From: DATJUF01 sp035524095 | GTDB taxonomy: Bacteria > Desulfobacterota > Binatia > Binatales > Binataceae | Reading direction: 5' to 3' | Assembly: GCA_035524095.1 (NCBI GenBank) | Contig: DATKPK010000108.1 | Location: 1 to 12,534, forward strand | DNA length: 12,534 bases | In this document: positions 1-5,959 of the stretch, in pieces | Layout of the letters: each line of letters starts with the position of its first letter | How positions within the stretch are numbered: the first letter of the stretch is position 1 | Program-made: the position numbers and the translations under genes | Notes under the pieces: generated by a model | Database searches by the model: none | What the model saw: the letters and a program-made list of their open reading frames with translations, nothing else | Told to the model about the DNA's origin: nothing

Positions 1-1094
1 GTGCCCTCATAAATCTCAAGGAGTTTGGCGTCGCGCATCAGCTTTTCAACCGGATATTCCTTCATAAAGCCGTAACCGCCGAAGATTTGGACGGCGTCGG
101 TCGTAATACGCATGCAAGCCTCGGAACCGAAGAGCTTGGCGTAGCTGGAAACGACGTTGGGGAATTCGCCGCGATCGACCATCCAGGCCGCTTTGTGAGT
201 CAGCAAACGCATCGCCTCGATACTTACCGCCATATCGGCCATCATGAATTGGATAGCCTGAAAGCTCGCGATAGGCTGGCCGAAGGCACGGCGCTGTTTT
301 GAATACTTGAGGCATTCGTCGAGCGCGCGTTGAGCTACTCCGGTCGCGATCGCACCAATCTCGGGTCGGCTGCGATCGAAGGTGCCCATCGCGTATTTGA
401 AACCCTCGCCTTCGCGCCCAACCAAGGACTCGAGCGGCAACCGCACCTCGTCATAGACAATTTCACCAGTGTCAGCGGCGCGCTGGCCGAGCTTGCCATG
501 CATCCGGTTTTGGGTGACGCCCGGCAGGTTTGAAGGAAAGACGAAGCATGAAATGCCACTGTGCTTGAGGCGTTTGTCGCTGGTGGCGAAGGTGACGATC
601 CAGTCAGCCATCGACCCGTTCGAGATGAAGTGCTTGGTACCGTTGAGAACGAAAGAATCGCCGTCGCGGCGATAGGTCGTGCCCAGCGCGGCGACGTCGG
701 AACCGGCGCCAGGCTCGGTCAAGGCAAAGGCGCTGAAGCTAAGTTTCTCGATCAAGCCGCCCAGATAGGTGCGCTTTTGCTCGTCGTTGCCAGCAATCAA
801 TAGAGGCAACGCGGCAAGGTCATTGGCGCTGAAGGAATTCGAGATACCAGAGCATCCGTAGTTCAGTTCTTCCTGAATGAGGCAGGTCTCCAGAATGTTG
901 AGGCCCGGTCCGCCCAGTTCTTTCGGCACCCCGAAGTTGATAAGGCCGGCGTCAAAGGCCTTGGCGCAGATATCACGAGGGAAGGTCTCTTTTTCGTCAT
1001 ATTCCCTGGCGCGAGGGATAATCTCCTGCTCGCTGAATTTGTGCGCTAGCGCCTTTAGTTCGCCCTGCTCTTCAGTCAACTCAAAGCCGATCAT
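1..1094 (-). CDS. Acyl-CoA dehydrogenase, C-terminus cut by window edge
   Basis: This is an FAD-dependent acyl-CoA dehydrogenase, which makes the alpha,beta double bond in an acyl-CoA thioester and passes electrons to an electron-transfer flavoprotein in the cytoplasm. Reading from the ATG at 1094 gives 364 full codons with no stop. Visible signatures are ALTEPGAGSD (residues 124-133, flavin and substrate loop), QRRAFGQPI (267-275) and the family signature QIFGGYGFMKEYP (336-348) followed by RDA. The last residues are IYEGT, whose Glu363 is the expected catalytic base of the MCAD/SCAD type. Family members are usually about 380-390 aa, so roughly 20 residues lie outside the window. The N-terminus starts directly with the typical FELTEEQ helix, and GGAG lies 12 nt before the ATG, so this start is likely. 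It is divergent from the ABM gene. Acyl chain preference cannot be read from the sequence. Confidence 0.96.
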   Translation of the reverse strand, partial: MIGFELTEEQGELKALAHKFSEQEIIPRAREYDEKETFPRDICAKAFDAGLINFGVPKELGGPGLNILETCLIQEELNYGCSGISNSFSANDLAALPLLIAGNDEQKRTYLGGLIEKLSFSAFALTEPGAGSDVAALGTTYRRDGDSFVLNGTKHFISNGSMADWIVTFATSDKRLKHSGISCFVFPSNLPGVTQNRMHGKLGQRAADTGEIVYDEVRLPLESLVGREGEGFKYAMGTFDRSRPEIGAIATGVAQRALDECLKYSKQRRAFGQPIASFQAIQFMMADMAVSIEAMRLLTHKAAWMVDRGEFPNVVSSYAKLFGSEACMRITTDAVQIFGGYGFMKEYPVEKLMRDAKLLEIYEG

Positions 1095-1271
1095 TGCTAC
1101 CAATCTCCAAGGCGGGATGCCGTTCGCAGGTTAGCAAACCGTCAGGGCGGGTGTTAATCGATCTAATCTCCGGGTTTGCCATGATTTAGCTTGAAAAACT
1201 CGAGCGCTCTAACTAAGGCTGAGATGCCGGAGCATGGCAGCGAGGCCGCGGATGCCGCCGAATCGCAATCT

Positions 1272-1277
1272 AAGGAG
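1272..1277 (+). promoter_or_regulatory. Ribosome binding site of the ABM gene
   Basis: AAGGAG lies 8 nt before the ATG at 1286. It is one of the best Shine-Dalgarno matches in the window and fixes this start. Confidence 0.8.
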
Positions 1278-1285
1278 AATCGCCG

Positions 1286-1585
1286 ATGTCAGTTACTTTA
1301 ATCGCAAAAATCAAGGCCAAAGAGGGTAGTGAAGCCAAGCTTCAAGAAGCTTTTCAGGACATGATCAAGAAGGTGCGAGCGGCCGAACCGGGCTGTCAAG
1401 CTTACGTGCTCCACAAGTCAAACGATGATCCCACGTTGTTCGTATGGTATGAGACCTACGCCGATCAGGCGGCCTTTGATAACCATCGCAAGACCGACCA
1501 CATGAAAGAAATGGGCGGCCGGATCAAGGACCTGCTGGATGGGCGTCCGTCGATTGAGATGCTGACCGAACTCGATCGGAAGTAA
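1286..1585 (+). CDS. ABM-domain protein, putative quinol monooxygenase
   Basis: This is a 99-aa protein of the antibiotic biosynthesis monooxygenase (ABM, dimeric alpha/beta barrel) family. Relatives include YgiN-type quinol monooxygenases and other small cofactor-free oxygenases. The whole domain is present: the first beta strand VTLIAKIKAKEG (3-14), the central FVWYETYAD strand (52-60), and the following helix with His67 and His72 in the usual H-x4-H spacing. The length matches the family's usual 95-105 aa. The start is supported by AAGGAG 8 nt upstream. It stands alone on the plus strand, divergent from the acyl-CoA dehydrogenase with 191 bp between the two start codons, and is followed by a hairpin. 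The fold call is firm, but the substrate is unknown; the family also contains heme-degrading and purely structural members. Confidence 0.9.
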   Translation: MSVTLIAKIKAKEGSEAKLQEAFQDMIKKVRAAEPGCQAYVLHKSNDDPTLFVWYETYADQAAFDNHRKTDHMKEMGGRIKDLLDGRPSIEMLTELDRK

Positions 1586-1606
1586 TCGCGACAGATAGTT
1601 CTTGAT

Positions 1607-1648
1607 CGGCAGGGGTGGGCGTCGCGAAGGCATCGTCCACCCCTGCTG
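1607..1648 (+). terminator. Hairpin after the ABM gene, possible terminator
   Basis: Arms 1609-1621 and 1634-1646 form a 13-bp stem with one G-U pair around a 12-nt loop. The stem can be extended outward by one G-U and one G-C pair to 1607/1648. It starts about 20 nt after the ABM stop codon, where an intrinsic terminator would be expected. No clear T-run follows, only GGATTAT, so termination is uncertain. It may instead belong to the repeat cluster immediately downstream. Confidence 0.4.
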
Positions 1649-1677
1649 GATTATCGCGGCGGCAGCCGTGGGAATAG

Positions 1678-1715
1678 GGGAGGATGTAAAGGTGCATGCA
1701 CCTTTACATCCTCCC
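1678..1715. repeat. Perfect 38-bp palindrome with no spacer
   Basis: Two 19-nt arms (1678-1696 and 1697-1715) are exact reverse complements with no loop between them. The centre is GGTGCATGCACC and the outer ends are GGGAGG/CCTCCC. It lies in a gene-free gap, in neither flanking reading frame. Such symmetry cannot be explained by coding. It could form a cruciform, a long RNA hairpin, a dimeric protein site or part of a REP/MITE-like element. No T-run follows it, so a simple terminator is not the best reading. Confidence 0.95.
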
Positions 1716-1727
1716 GCAATGGCTGAG

Positions 1728-1776
1728 GCGACGGGGCCAGGCACGCGCGCGAAGCGTGTGTGCCTGGCCCCGTCGT
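1728..1776. repeat. Long GC-rich hairpin with GAA triloop
   Basis: Arms 1730-1750 and 1754-1774 pair over 21 positions, with 19 Watson-Crick and two G-U pairs, around the three-base loop GAA. The stem extends by C-G (1729/1775) and G-U (1728/1776). The tip reads GCGAAGC (1749-1755), a sequence known from DNA structural studies as an unusually stable mini-hairpin. The outer stem is built on GGGGCCAGGCAC and its complement. The mismatches being G-U rather than random fits selection for pairing as RNA when read on the plus strand. It sits only 12 nt after the 38-bp palindrome and ends 52 nt before the next gene. Confidence 0.93.
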
Positions 1777-1828
1777 AAGAGATAGACTGGGAGCGAGCCT
1801 CACAGGGAACTAAGAGTCGTATCTCGAT

Positions 1829-2857
1829 ATGCCGCGCACGATCCTGATGGGAGATCCCACCTACTTCTCGGTACTTGGTGGCGCGAATCCTCATACGCGA
1901 AATGCGCTGGGAATGCGGAAAGCCGTGGACGCAGATCGGGCGCGGCGGCAGTGGCATCAGCTTGCCCGCACGCTCGTGGAGCATGGAGTTGAAGTCTGCG
2001 TAGTCGAACCGCATCAAGGGATTTCAGGATTAGTCTATCCAGCAAACGCGGGATTTCTTTTTCCATTGGCTGGGGCGACAAAGGGCAATCAGGCGGATCT
2101 CGCGAAACAGTTTTACCTTGCCAATCTGTTACCGAGCCGCGCGGCCGAGCGCGAGGTTTACCGACCGTTTATCCAATCGATGGGTTATCAGACACGGGCT
2201 GTAGAAGCGCGCTTTGAGGGTGAAGCCGATTTTTTCCCAGCCAGCCGCTATATGCTTTTTACCTACGGGGTTGTCGAACGGCAGCGCTTCGTGCCGAGGC
2301 TTGGATTGCCGCCGTGGAAGCGAGTCTACGGCTTTCGCTCGGACCGCCGGGCGCTGGATGAGCTACAAGGCTATATTCACGGGCATCCGGTATTGCCACT
2401 CGAATTGCTGCTCGAGGCGCACTATCACGGCGATACGGTATTGTGCTCGTTCGGGCCGAATCGCGAATTCCTATTCGCGTACCTTGACGGGCTGACGCCG
2501 GCCTCCGGTGAACAGTTGCGTCAGGAATTCGGCCACAATCTGATCCCGCTATCGGAACATGACGCAGAAATATATGCGGCGAATTCCTTTCAGTCAGACC
2601 TCGACGGCAAACTGTATTTGTTCATGCCAGAAGGCGTGAGTGATGAATTGTTGCACGCCGTGCGTGAGCGGGACGTTGATCCGGTGCTGGCGAATGTAAG
2701 TGAGTTTCTGAACAAAGGCGGCGGCTCGATCAAATGCATGATCCTCGATTTGGGACCGAGTAACGAGCAGCCGGCCGACCCCGCAGCAGCCGCATTCCGC
2801 GCCGAACGTTCCTACACGCGCCTTTTTCCAGCCACCGAACATCTCGCCGATGGCTGA
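1829..2857 (+). CDS. Dimethylargininase/arginine deiminase-type guanidino enzyme
   Basis: This 342-aa protein belongs to the guanidino-group-modifying superfamily (amidinotransferase, arginine deiminase and dimethylarginine dimethylaminohydrolase), which attacks a guanidinium carbon through a covalent Cys intermediate. The N-terminus TILMGDPTYFSVL (4-16) matches the LM-x-x-P-x-Y-F opening of the family and supports the ATG at 1829, although no good Shine-Dalgarno precedes it. Further family features are the substrate loop PANAGF (71-76), an acidic EGEADFF segment (130-136), HYHGDT (198-203) carrying the likely catalytic His, and GGGSIKCM (297-304) with Cys303 as the likely nucleophile. The length is above a typical 250-300 aa DDAH. 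It overlaps the next gene by 8 nt. Whether the substrate is methylarginine, arginine or another guanidine compound cannot be decided here. Confidence 0.85.
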   Translation: MPRTILMGDPTYFSVLGGANPHTRNALGMRKAVDADRARRQWHQLARTLVEHGVEVCVVEPHQGISGLVYPANAGFLFPLAGATKGNQADLAKQFYLANLLPSRAAEREVYRPFIQSMGYQTRAVEARFEGEADFFPASRYMLFTYGVVERQRFVPRLGLPPWKRVYGFRSDRRALDELQGYIHGHPVLPLELLLEAHYHGDTVLCSFGPNREFLFAYLDGLTPASGEQLRQEFGHNLIPLSEHDAEIYAANSFQSDLDGKLYLFMPEGVSDELLHAVRERDVDPVLANVSEFLNKGGGSIKCMILDLGPSNEQPADPAAAAFRAERSYTRLFPATEHLADG

Positions 2858-3116
2858 CCCCGGCAGAGTACTTGTCGCGTCGCTTTTTGGATGCGTATTT
2901 TTCGGTTATGCAGCGATTAATTGTCTGGTGTTCTATCGGCGTAATCGGCAACGAGCGTCGGAATTCAGCGGTAATCCACAAGTCGAAGCGATCGTGCGAT
3001 CGCCCCGCTACAGCTGGACTTTCTGGGTTACCGGACTGATTGGAGTGGTGGGATTTCTGGTCGCATCCTGGCGCCTGCTATTTGCATTGAGTGCGATTCT
3101 GCATGGACCACGATAA
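2850..3116 (+). CDS. Small two-helix membrane protein of unknown function
   Basis: I do not recognise this 88-aa protein. It has two predicted membrane segments, about residues 7-29 (VLVASLFGCVFFGYAAINCLV) and 57-83, joined by a basic, soluble stretch RRNRQRASEF followed by about 20 polar residues. That pattern suggests a hairpin topology with the charged loop probably in the cytoplasm. Its ATG lies inside the end of the guanidino enzyme gene, with an 8-nt overlap (ATGGCTGA), so the two are probably translationally coupled and made together. It ends 5 bp before the stop of the convergent GNAT gene. No enzyme motif or Cys pair is visible. The coupling and hydrophobic pattern make it likely to be a real gene. 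Confidence 0.7.
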   Translation: MADPGRVLVASLFGCVFFGYAAINCLVFYRRNRQRASEFSGNPQVEAIVRSPRYSWTFWVTGLIGVVGFLVASWRLLFALSAILHGPR

Positions 3117-3121
3117 ATGTG

Positions 3122-3631
3122 TCAGCGCTCGATCACCCCATCGCCCGAGATATCGATCGCAAGTGGAACGAGTTCATTCAACGCAACCGGCTGATCGACC
3201 TTCAAGTAGTCAAGCAGAAAGGTCGCGCTGAGCGCTCGCTCAACTTTTTCTAAGGGGACAGGCGTGAAGCCGAGCCGCGTGAACCATCCGAGATGAGAAG
3301 CCGGGGTCAGGGTGTAGAGCATGCGTGCGCCGCGGGTATGAGCCGCGACTCTTGCAGCCTTGACCAAACTCTCACCGATACCCTGCTGCCGCATCGTTTC
3401 GGTGACTGCGAGTGAGCGCAAGAGAGCCGCATCGACCCGTGGCTCAATGCCGGCGCAGCCGATCGGTGTGCCACCACGAAAGGCGAGGAGATAGCACGCG
3501 GCGGGCCATTCGAGTCCTTCGACCAACATTCCGGCTGCTTCGAGGATTACGCGTACCGGCCCCAGATCACGGGTCTGTTCGATACCGAATTCGGCGGGCC
3601 CACGGCGCTGATAGGCTTTCTTAAGGATCAT
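3122..3631 (-). CDS. GNAT-family N-acetyltransferase
   Basis: This 169-aa cytoplasmic protein has the GNAT fold and would transfer an acyl group from acetyl-CoA to an amine. Motif A is LAVTETMRQQGIGESLV (74-90); its QQGIGE supplies the pyrophosphate-binding loop (the usual Q/R-x-x-G-x-G/A). Motif B is WFTRLGFTPV (116-125). The short AGMLVEGLEW start and overall length resemble the ArsN-type acetyltransferases found near arsenic genes, but no arsenic gene is in this window, so the substrate is open. The 40-residue C-terminal extension after motif B has no recognised feature. Its start lies 27 nt after the ferredoxin stop, so the two genes are probably one transcript. No clear Shine-Dalgarno precedes the ATG, and the first 15 residues are the least certain part. 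Confidence 0.85.
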   Translation of the reverse strand: MILKKAYQRRGPAEFGIEQTRDLGPVRVILEAAGMLVEGLEWPAACYLLAFRGGTPIGCAGIEPRVDAALLRSLAVTETMRQQGIGESLVKAARVAAHTRGARMLYTLTPASHLGWFTRLGFTPVPLEKVERALSATFLLDYLKVDQPVALNELVPLAIDISGDGVIER

Positions 3632-3658
3632 CTGTGCGGAGACTAATGACGCGGCGAT

Positions 3659-3892
3659 TCATTTTTTCGGAATGGGGAATAGCTGCTCGCCGGTATCTTC
3701 GTTGACAACGGTAATCGCGCGGGCGGGACAGGCGCGGGCCGCAGCAATAATGACGGTGTCGGCAGCGCCAGCCTGATTGTAGACCTCGGACTTTTCGTCG
3801 TTATCCAGTTGGAAAACGCCGGGAGCTATTTCGACGCAATCGCCACTGGCGATACAGCGTGTTTTGTTGACGGTGGTTTTGAGCTTTGCCAT
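3659..3892 (-). CDS. Small single-cluster ferredoxin, P450-partner type
   Basis: This 77-aa acidic protein fits the small bacterial ferredoxins that carry one 3Fe-4S or 4Fe-4S cluster and often pass electrons to cytochromes P450. Visible ligands are Cys13 and Cys19 in RCIASGDC, and Cys55 in ACPARAI, giving the C-x2-S-x2-C...CP pattern. The middle ligand position of a classical 4Fe-4S site is Ser16, not Cys, so a 3Fe-4S cluster is expected unless Ser or another group binds the fourth iron. The typical APGVFQLDNDEKSEV segment follows the first two cysteines. GGAG (3899-3902 on the minus strand) lies 6 nt before the ATG. It is followed by the GNAT gene and is divergent from acpS. No P450 or ferredoxin reductase is in the window. 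Confidence 0.92.
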   Translation of the reverse strand: MAKLKTTVNKTRCIASGDCVEIAPGVFQLDNDEKSEVYNQAGAADTVIIAAARACPARAITVVNEDTGEQLFPIPKK

Positions 3893-3959
3893 TAAAGTCT
3901 CCGCGATGAGCCAAGTTTTAGGTGCGGGCCGCTATGAACAATAGAATCGAGTTCACCGG

Positions 3960-3978
3960 TCTGCAACCGCCTTGCAGA
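3960..3978. promoter_or_regulatory. Inverted repeat between ferredoxin and acpS
   Basis: TCTGCAA and TTGCAGA form 7-bp arms around CCGCC, a 19-bp dyad in the 149-bp divergent spacer. It lies 67 nt before the ferredoxin start and 63 nt before the acpS start. Its size and position suit a dimeric repressor or activator site acting on one or both genes. A 7-bp dyad can arise by chance, so the call is tentative. Confidence 0.3.
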
Positions 3979-4041
3979 TGCGTCGCGCGCCTGAAAGCTT
4001 CGGACAGAAAAGTCTTTGAGTGAGAACAGTGCGATAGCGCA

Positions 4042-4434
4042 ATGGGAATAATCAGCGGAACGGGAATCGACTTAATCGAGGTCGATCGGATGCAGCGCGC
4101 GCTTGAACGACCGCTTACGGGAGTGCGGTTTCGTGCGCGGGTTTTCACCGATGCGGAGGCGGCCTATTGTGAGTCGCGCGGACGGGGTCGCTATCAAAGT
4201 TACGCTGCGCGTTTCGCTGCCAAAGAAGCGGTGATGAAAGCACTTGGAACAGGCTGGAATCGCAACGTAGGATGGCGCGAAATCGAGGTCGTGCGCGATC
4301 GCGGCAAACCTCCAGGAATCAAGCTGAACGGTAAGGCGGCGCGTTTCGCGGACCGCCGCCAGATAGTGACGTTTCATCTGAGTATCACGCATACCGCGAG
4401 TCATGCGATCGCGCATGTAATCGCAGAGAGCTAG
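4042..4434 (+). CDS. acpS: Holo-[acyl-carrier-protein] synthase
   Basis: AcpS transfers the 4'-phosphopantetheine arm from coenzyme A to a Ser of apo-ACP, an essential step for fatty acid synthesis in the cytoplasm. The 130-aa product has the usual length and all family marks: GTGIDLIEVDR (6-16), where Asp10 is the expected Mg ligand; RFAAKEAVMKALGTG (57-71), with Glu62 as the second Mg ligand and Lys61 nearby; and the C-terminal SITHTASHAIAHV (114-126) strand. The start matches the family, which begins just before the GIDL strand. The Shine-Dalgarno is poor. It stands alone on the plus strand and converges on the DUF4340 gene with only 19 bp between stop codons. In many bacteria acpS lies beside pdxJ or nnrD; neither is here. 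Confidence 0.95.
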   Translation: MGIISGTGIDLIEVDRMQRALERPLTGVRFRARVFTDAEAAYCESRGRGRYQSYAARFAAKEAVMKALGTGWNRNVGWREIEVVRDRGKPPGIKLNGKAARFADRRQIVTFHLSITHTASHAIAHVIAES

Positions 4435-4468
4435 CGCAGTCTTTGGGGTCGAGTCAGCTTGCGCTAGC
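4430..4468. terminator. Possible bidirectional hairpin between convergent genes
   Basis: Arms 4430-4438 and 4460-4468 (GCTAGCGCA and its exact complement) are separated by 21 nt and span the convergent ends of acpS and the DUF4340-like gene. Location suggests a shared terminator, but there is no T-run on either side and the arms overlap both coding ends. Confidence 0.3.
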
Positions 4469-5935
4469 CGTGGGCGATAAGGGCGCGGTCGGCGTGGCCA
4501 TCGGCGAAGGTGATGGGGTCGGCGTCGGCGCTGCCTCCGAGCTTAGCTGGTCGGTAGTGTTCTCGAGGTTCGTCACGGTTGCAGGCTCTATCTGGTAGAC
4601 GGCTGGATTCGCGCTCGACACCGCATAGCCGAAAGACCGAACGAGCGATTTCTGGCCGGCTGCTACAGCTTTCGGATTGGCCGAAACTTCCATCTGAGAG
4701 AGTTTGACCGTACCGAGCGGCTTGCCGCGAAGATCGCTGATAATAACGACGAGATTCGGCTTGACCATCCCGAAGCGGAGAGGGTCGGTAAGCGCCGGTG
4801 CCGCGACCGAATTGCCTTTGAGGTTATGCAACTGGTCGAGCAGACTCGAAATGACGGCGGGGTCGGCGGGCGCAGTCTTGCCCTCTGAGAAGACGGTCCA
4901 CTTGGCGCCCGCGCCGTGCGTCACCGTGACGTCCACCGGCCCGCCAGTCAAGTGAATACTGCCGACGTTCGATTGTTCGAACGACAGAACTGTCTTGTCG
5001 CGATATTCGTCGAAGCTGTGGCTAACTGCTTTCACCAGATAGTCAGATACTTCGCAAATGGGCTGATTACCTTCGGCGCGGCGAGCGTAGGTCTGATTAT
5101 GCGTGGAGTCCTGCACCTGGAAGCCGAAGAGCAGTGTCTCGACGCGATTATCGCTGCCGCCATAGAGCGCGACGGTCGCCGAGGGATGCTTCAAACCGTA
5201 TTTGTCCAGTGCCGCGTCGTCGGGATTATCCTGGACAAACTCGTTCGCCCGCGCGGCGGTAATCGAATTGAGTAACTGAGTAATCTGACTAGGGTCGGCC
5301 GCGTATTTGCTGGGTTTGACGATCTGCCATTTGTCGTTCAGCTTGGCGAACTCGAAGTTGGAGCCGTCCGATCGAGTAATCACGATCCGGTTTACGTCGG
5401 CGGGCTTAAGAGTAAGCAATTCGTGCGAACGCAGGTCGTCGGCGTTCTTGACCACCTCGCTGGGAAAAATCGAATTGACCAGGAGGATGGCGGGATCGTT
5501 GCTGAGTTTGATGAAAGAATTGCCCCCAACCGGCGCGTCTTTGCCGACCAGTATCGATGGCTCAGCAGTGCCGTTAACGGTTGTTACCGTGACGGTAACT
5601 GCCGGTTGTTCAAGGCCAAACGGCGCCAGATCGGTGGGATTGGGATCGGCCGTCCCGACGATTTGAAGATTGGCGATCGCGCTGGCCATCTCGTCCGCAG
5701 CGCTGCTTTCCGCACGAGTCAGGATAGGCTTGGCCATCTGCCAGCTTTTGTCGCTGGACCGGCGGAGAAGAATATCGCGGCTAGGCGACTCCAACTTGAT
5801 GCTTTGAATATCTGCGGGTTTGATGTCGAAAAGCTGATGGGTTTTGGATGGCGGAGGAGTGCGGCTGACGTAATAGGCCACGCCGCCGAGAATAAGCAGC
5901 GCGATCAGTGCTATGACTGTATTGCGAATAGCCAT
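4454..5935 (-). CDS. DUF4340-like membrane-anchored protein of the ABC operon
   Basis: This is the last gene of the ABC operon. An in-frame TTG at 5956 would give 500 aa, but the ATG at 5935 (493 aa) is preferred: a purine-rich stretch AAAGGGCGGACGGGCGAG runs up to it, while the TTG has no Shine-Dalgarno. One N-terminal helix (6-23) anchors a large, probably extracytoplasmic region. That region has three related units. Each opens with a KPADI-like strand (35-43, 173-181, about 316-327), has a conserved Trp (65, 203, 346) and then an FGL/YGL/FGM-x-x-P motif (106, 246, 388). The C-terminus (468-493) is a low-complexity Pro/Thr/Ser/Ala tail. Proteins of this DUF4340 type regularly sit next to GldG-like genes; their role is not established, and a part in the exporter's outer assembly is inferred. 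Confidence 0.85.
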   Translation of the reverse strand: MAIRNTVIALIALLILGGVAYYVSRTPPPSKTHQLFDIKPADIQSIKLESPSRDILLRRSSDKSWQMAKPILTRAESSAADEMASAIANLQIVGTADPNPTDLAPFGLEQPAVTVTVTTVNGTAEPSILVGKDAPVGGNSFIKLSNDPAILLVNSIFPSEVVKNADDLRSHELLTLKPADVNRIVITRSDGSNFEFAKLNDKWQIVKPSKYAADPSQITQLLNSITAARANEFVQDNPDDAALDKYGLKHPSATVALYGGSDNRVETLLFGFQVQDSTHNQTYARRAEGNQPICEVSDYLVKAVSHSFDEYRDKTVLSFEQSNVGSIHLTGGPVDVTVTHGAGAKWTVFSEGKTAPADPAVISSLLDQLHNLKGNSVAAPALTDPLRFGMVKPNLVVIISDLRGKPLGTVKLSQMEVSANPKAVAAGQKSLVRSFGYAVSSANPAVYQIEPATVTNLENTTDQLSSEAAPTPTPSPSPMATPTAPLSPTASAS

Positions 5936-5959
5936 CTCGCCCGTCCGCCCTTTCAATCG

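Noticed and set aside
1134..1179. GCAAACC (1134-1140) and GGTTTGC (1173-1179) as an operator between the acyl-CoA dehydrogenase and ABM genes
   Set aside because: The arms are only 7 bp and 32 bp apart, too far for a typical dimer site, and such pairs occur by chance.
1191..1213. TTGAAA (1191-1196) as a -35 box for the ABM gene
   Set aside because: At the normal 17-bp spacing the -10 would be TAAGGC, a poor match, and the better TAACTA is only 13 bp away. The evidence is not enough to annotate a promoter.
1418..2017. A 199-codon minus-strand open frame covering the hairpin cluster
   Set aside because: It overlaps the real ABM gene and the start of the guanidino enzyme and reads through all three inverted repeats. 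Its translation has no family features.
3122..3631. The GNAT protein as an arsenic resistance acetyltransferase (ArsN)
   Set aside because: General resemblance only; no ars gene is nearby and GNAT substrate cannot be read from these motifs.
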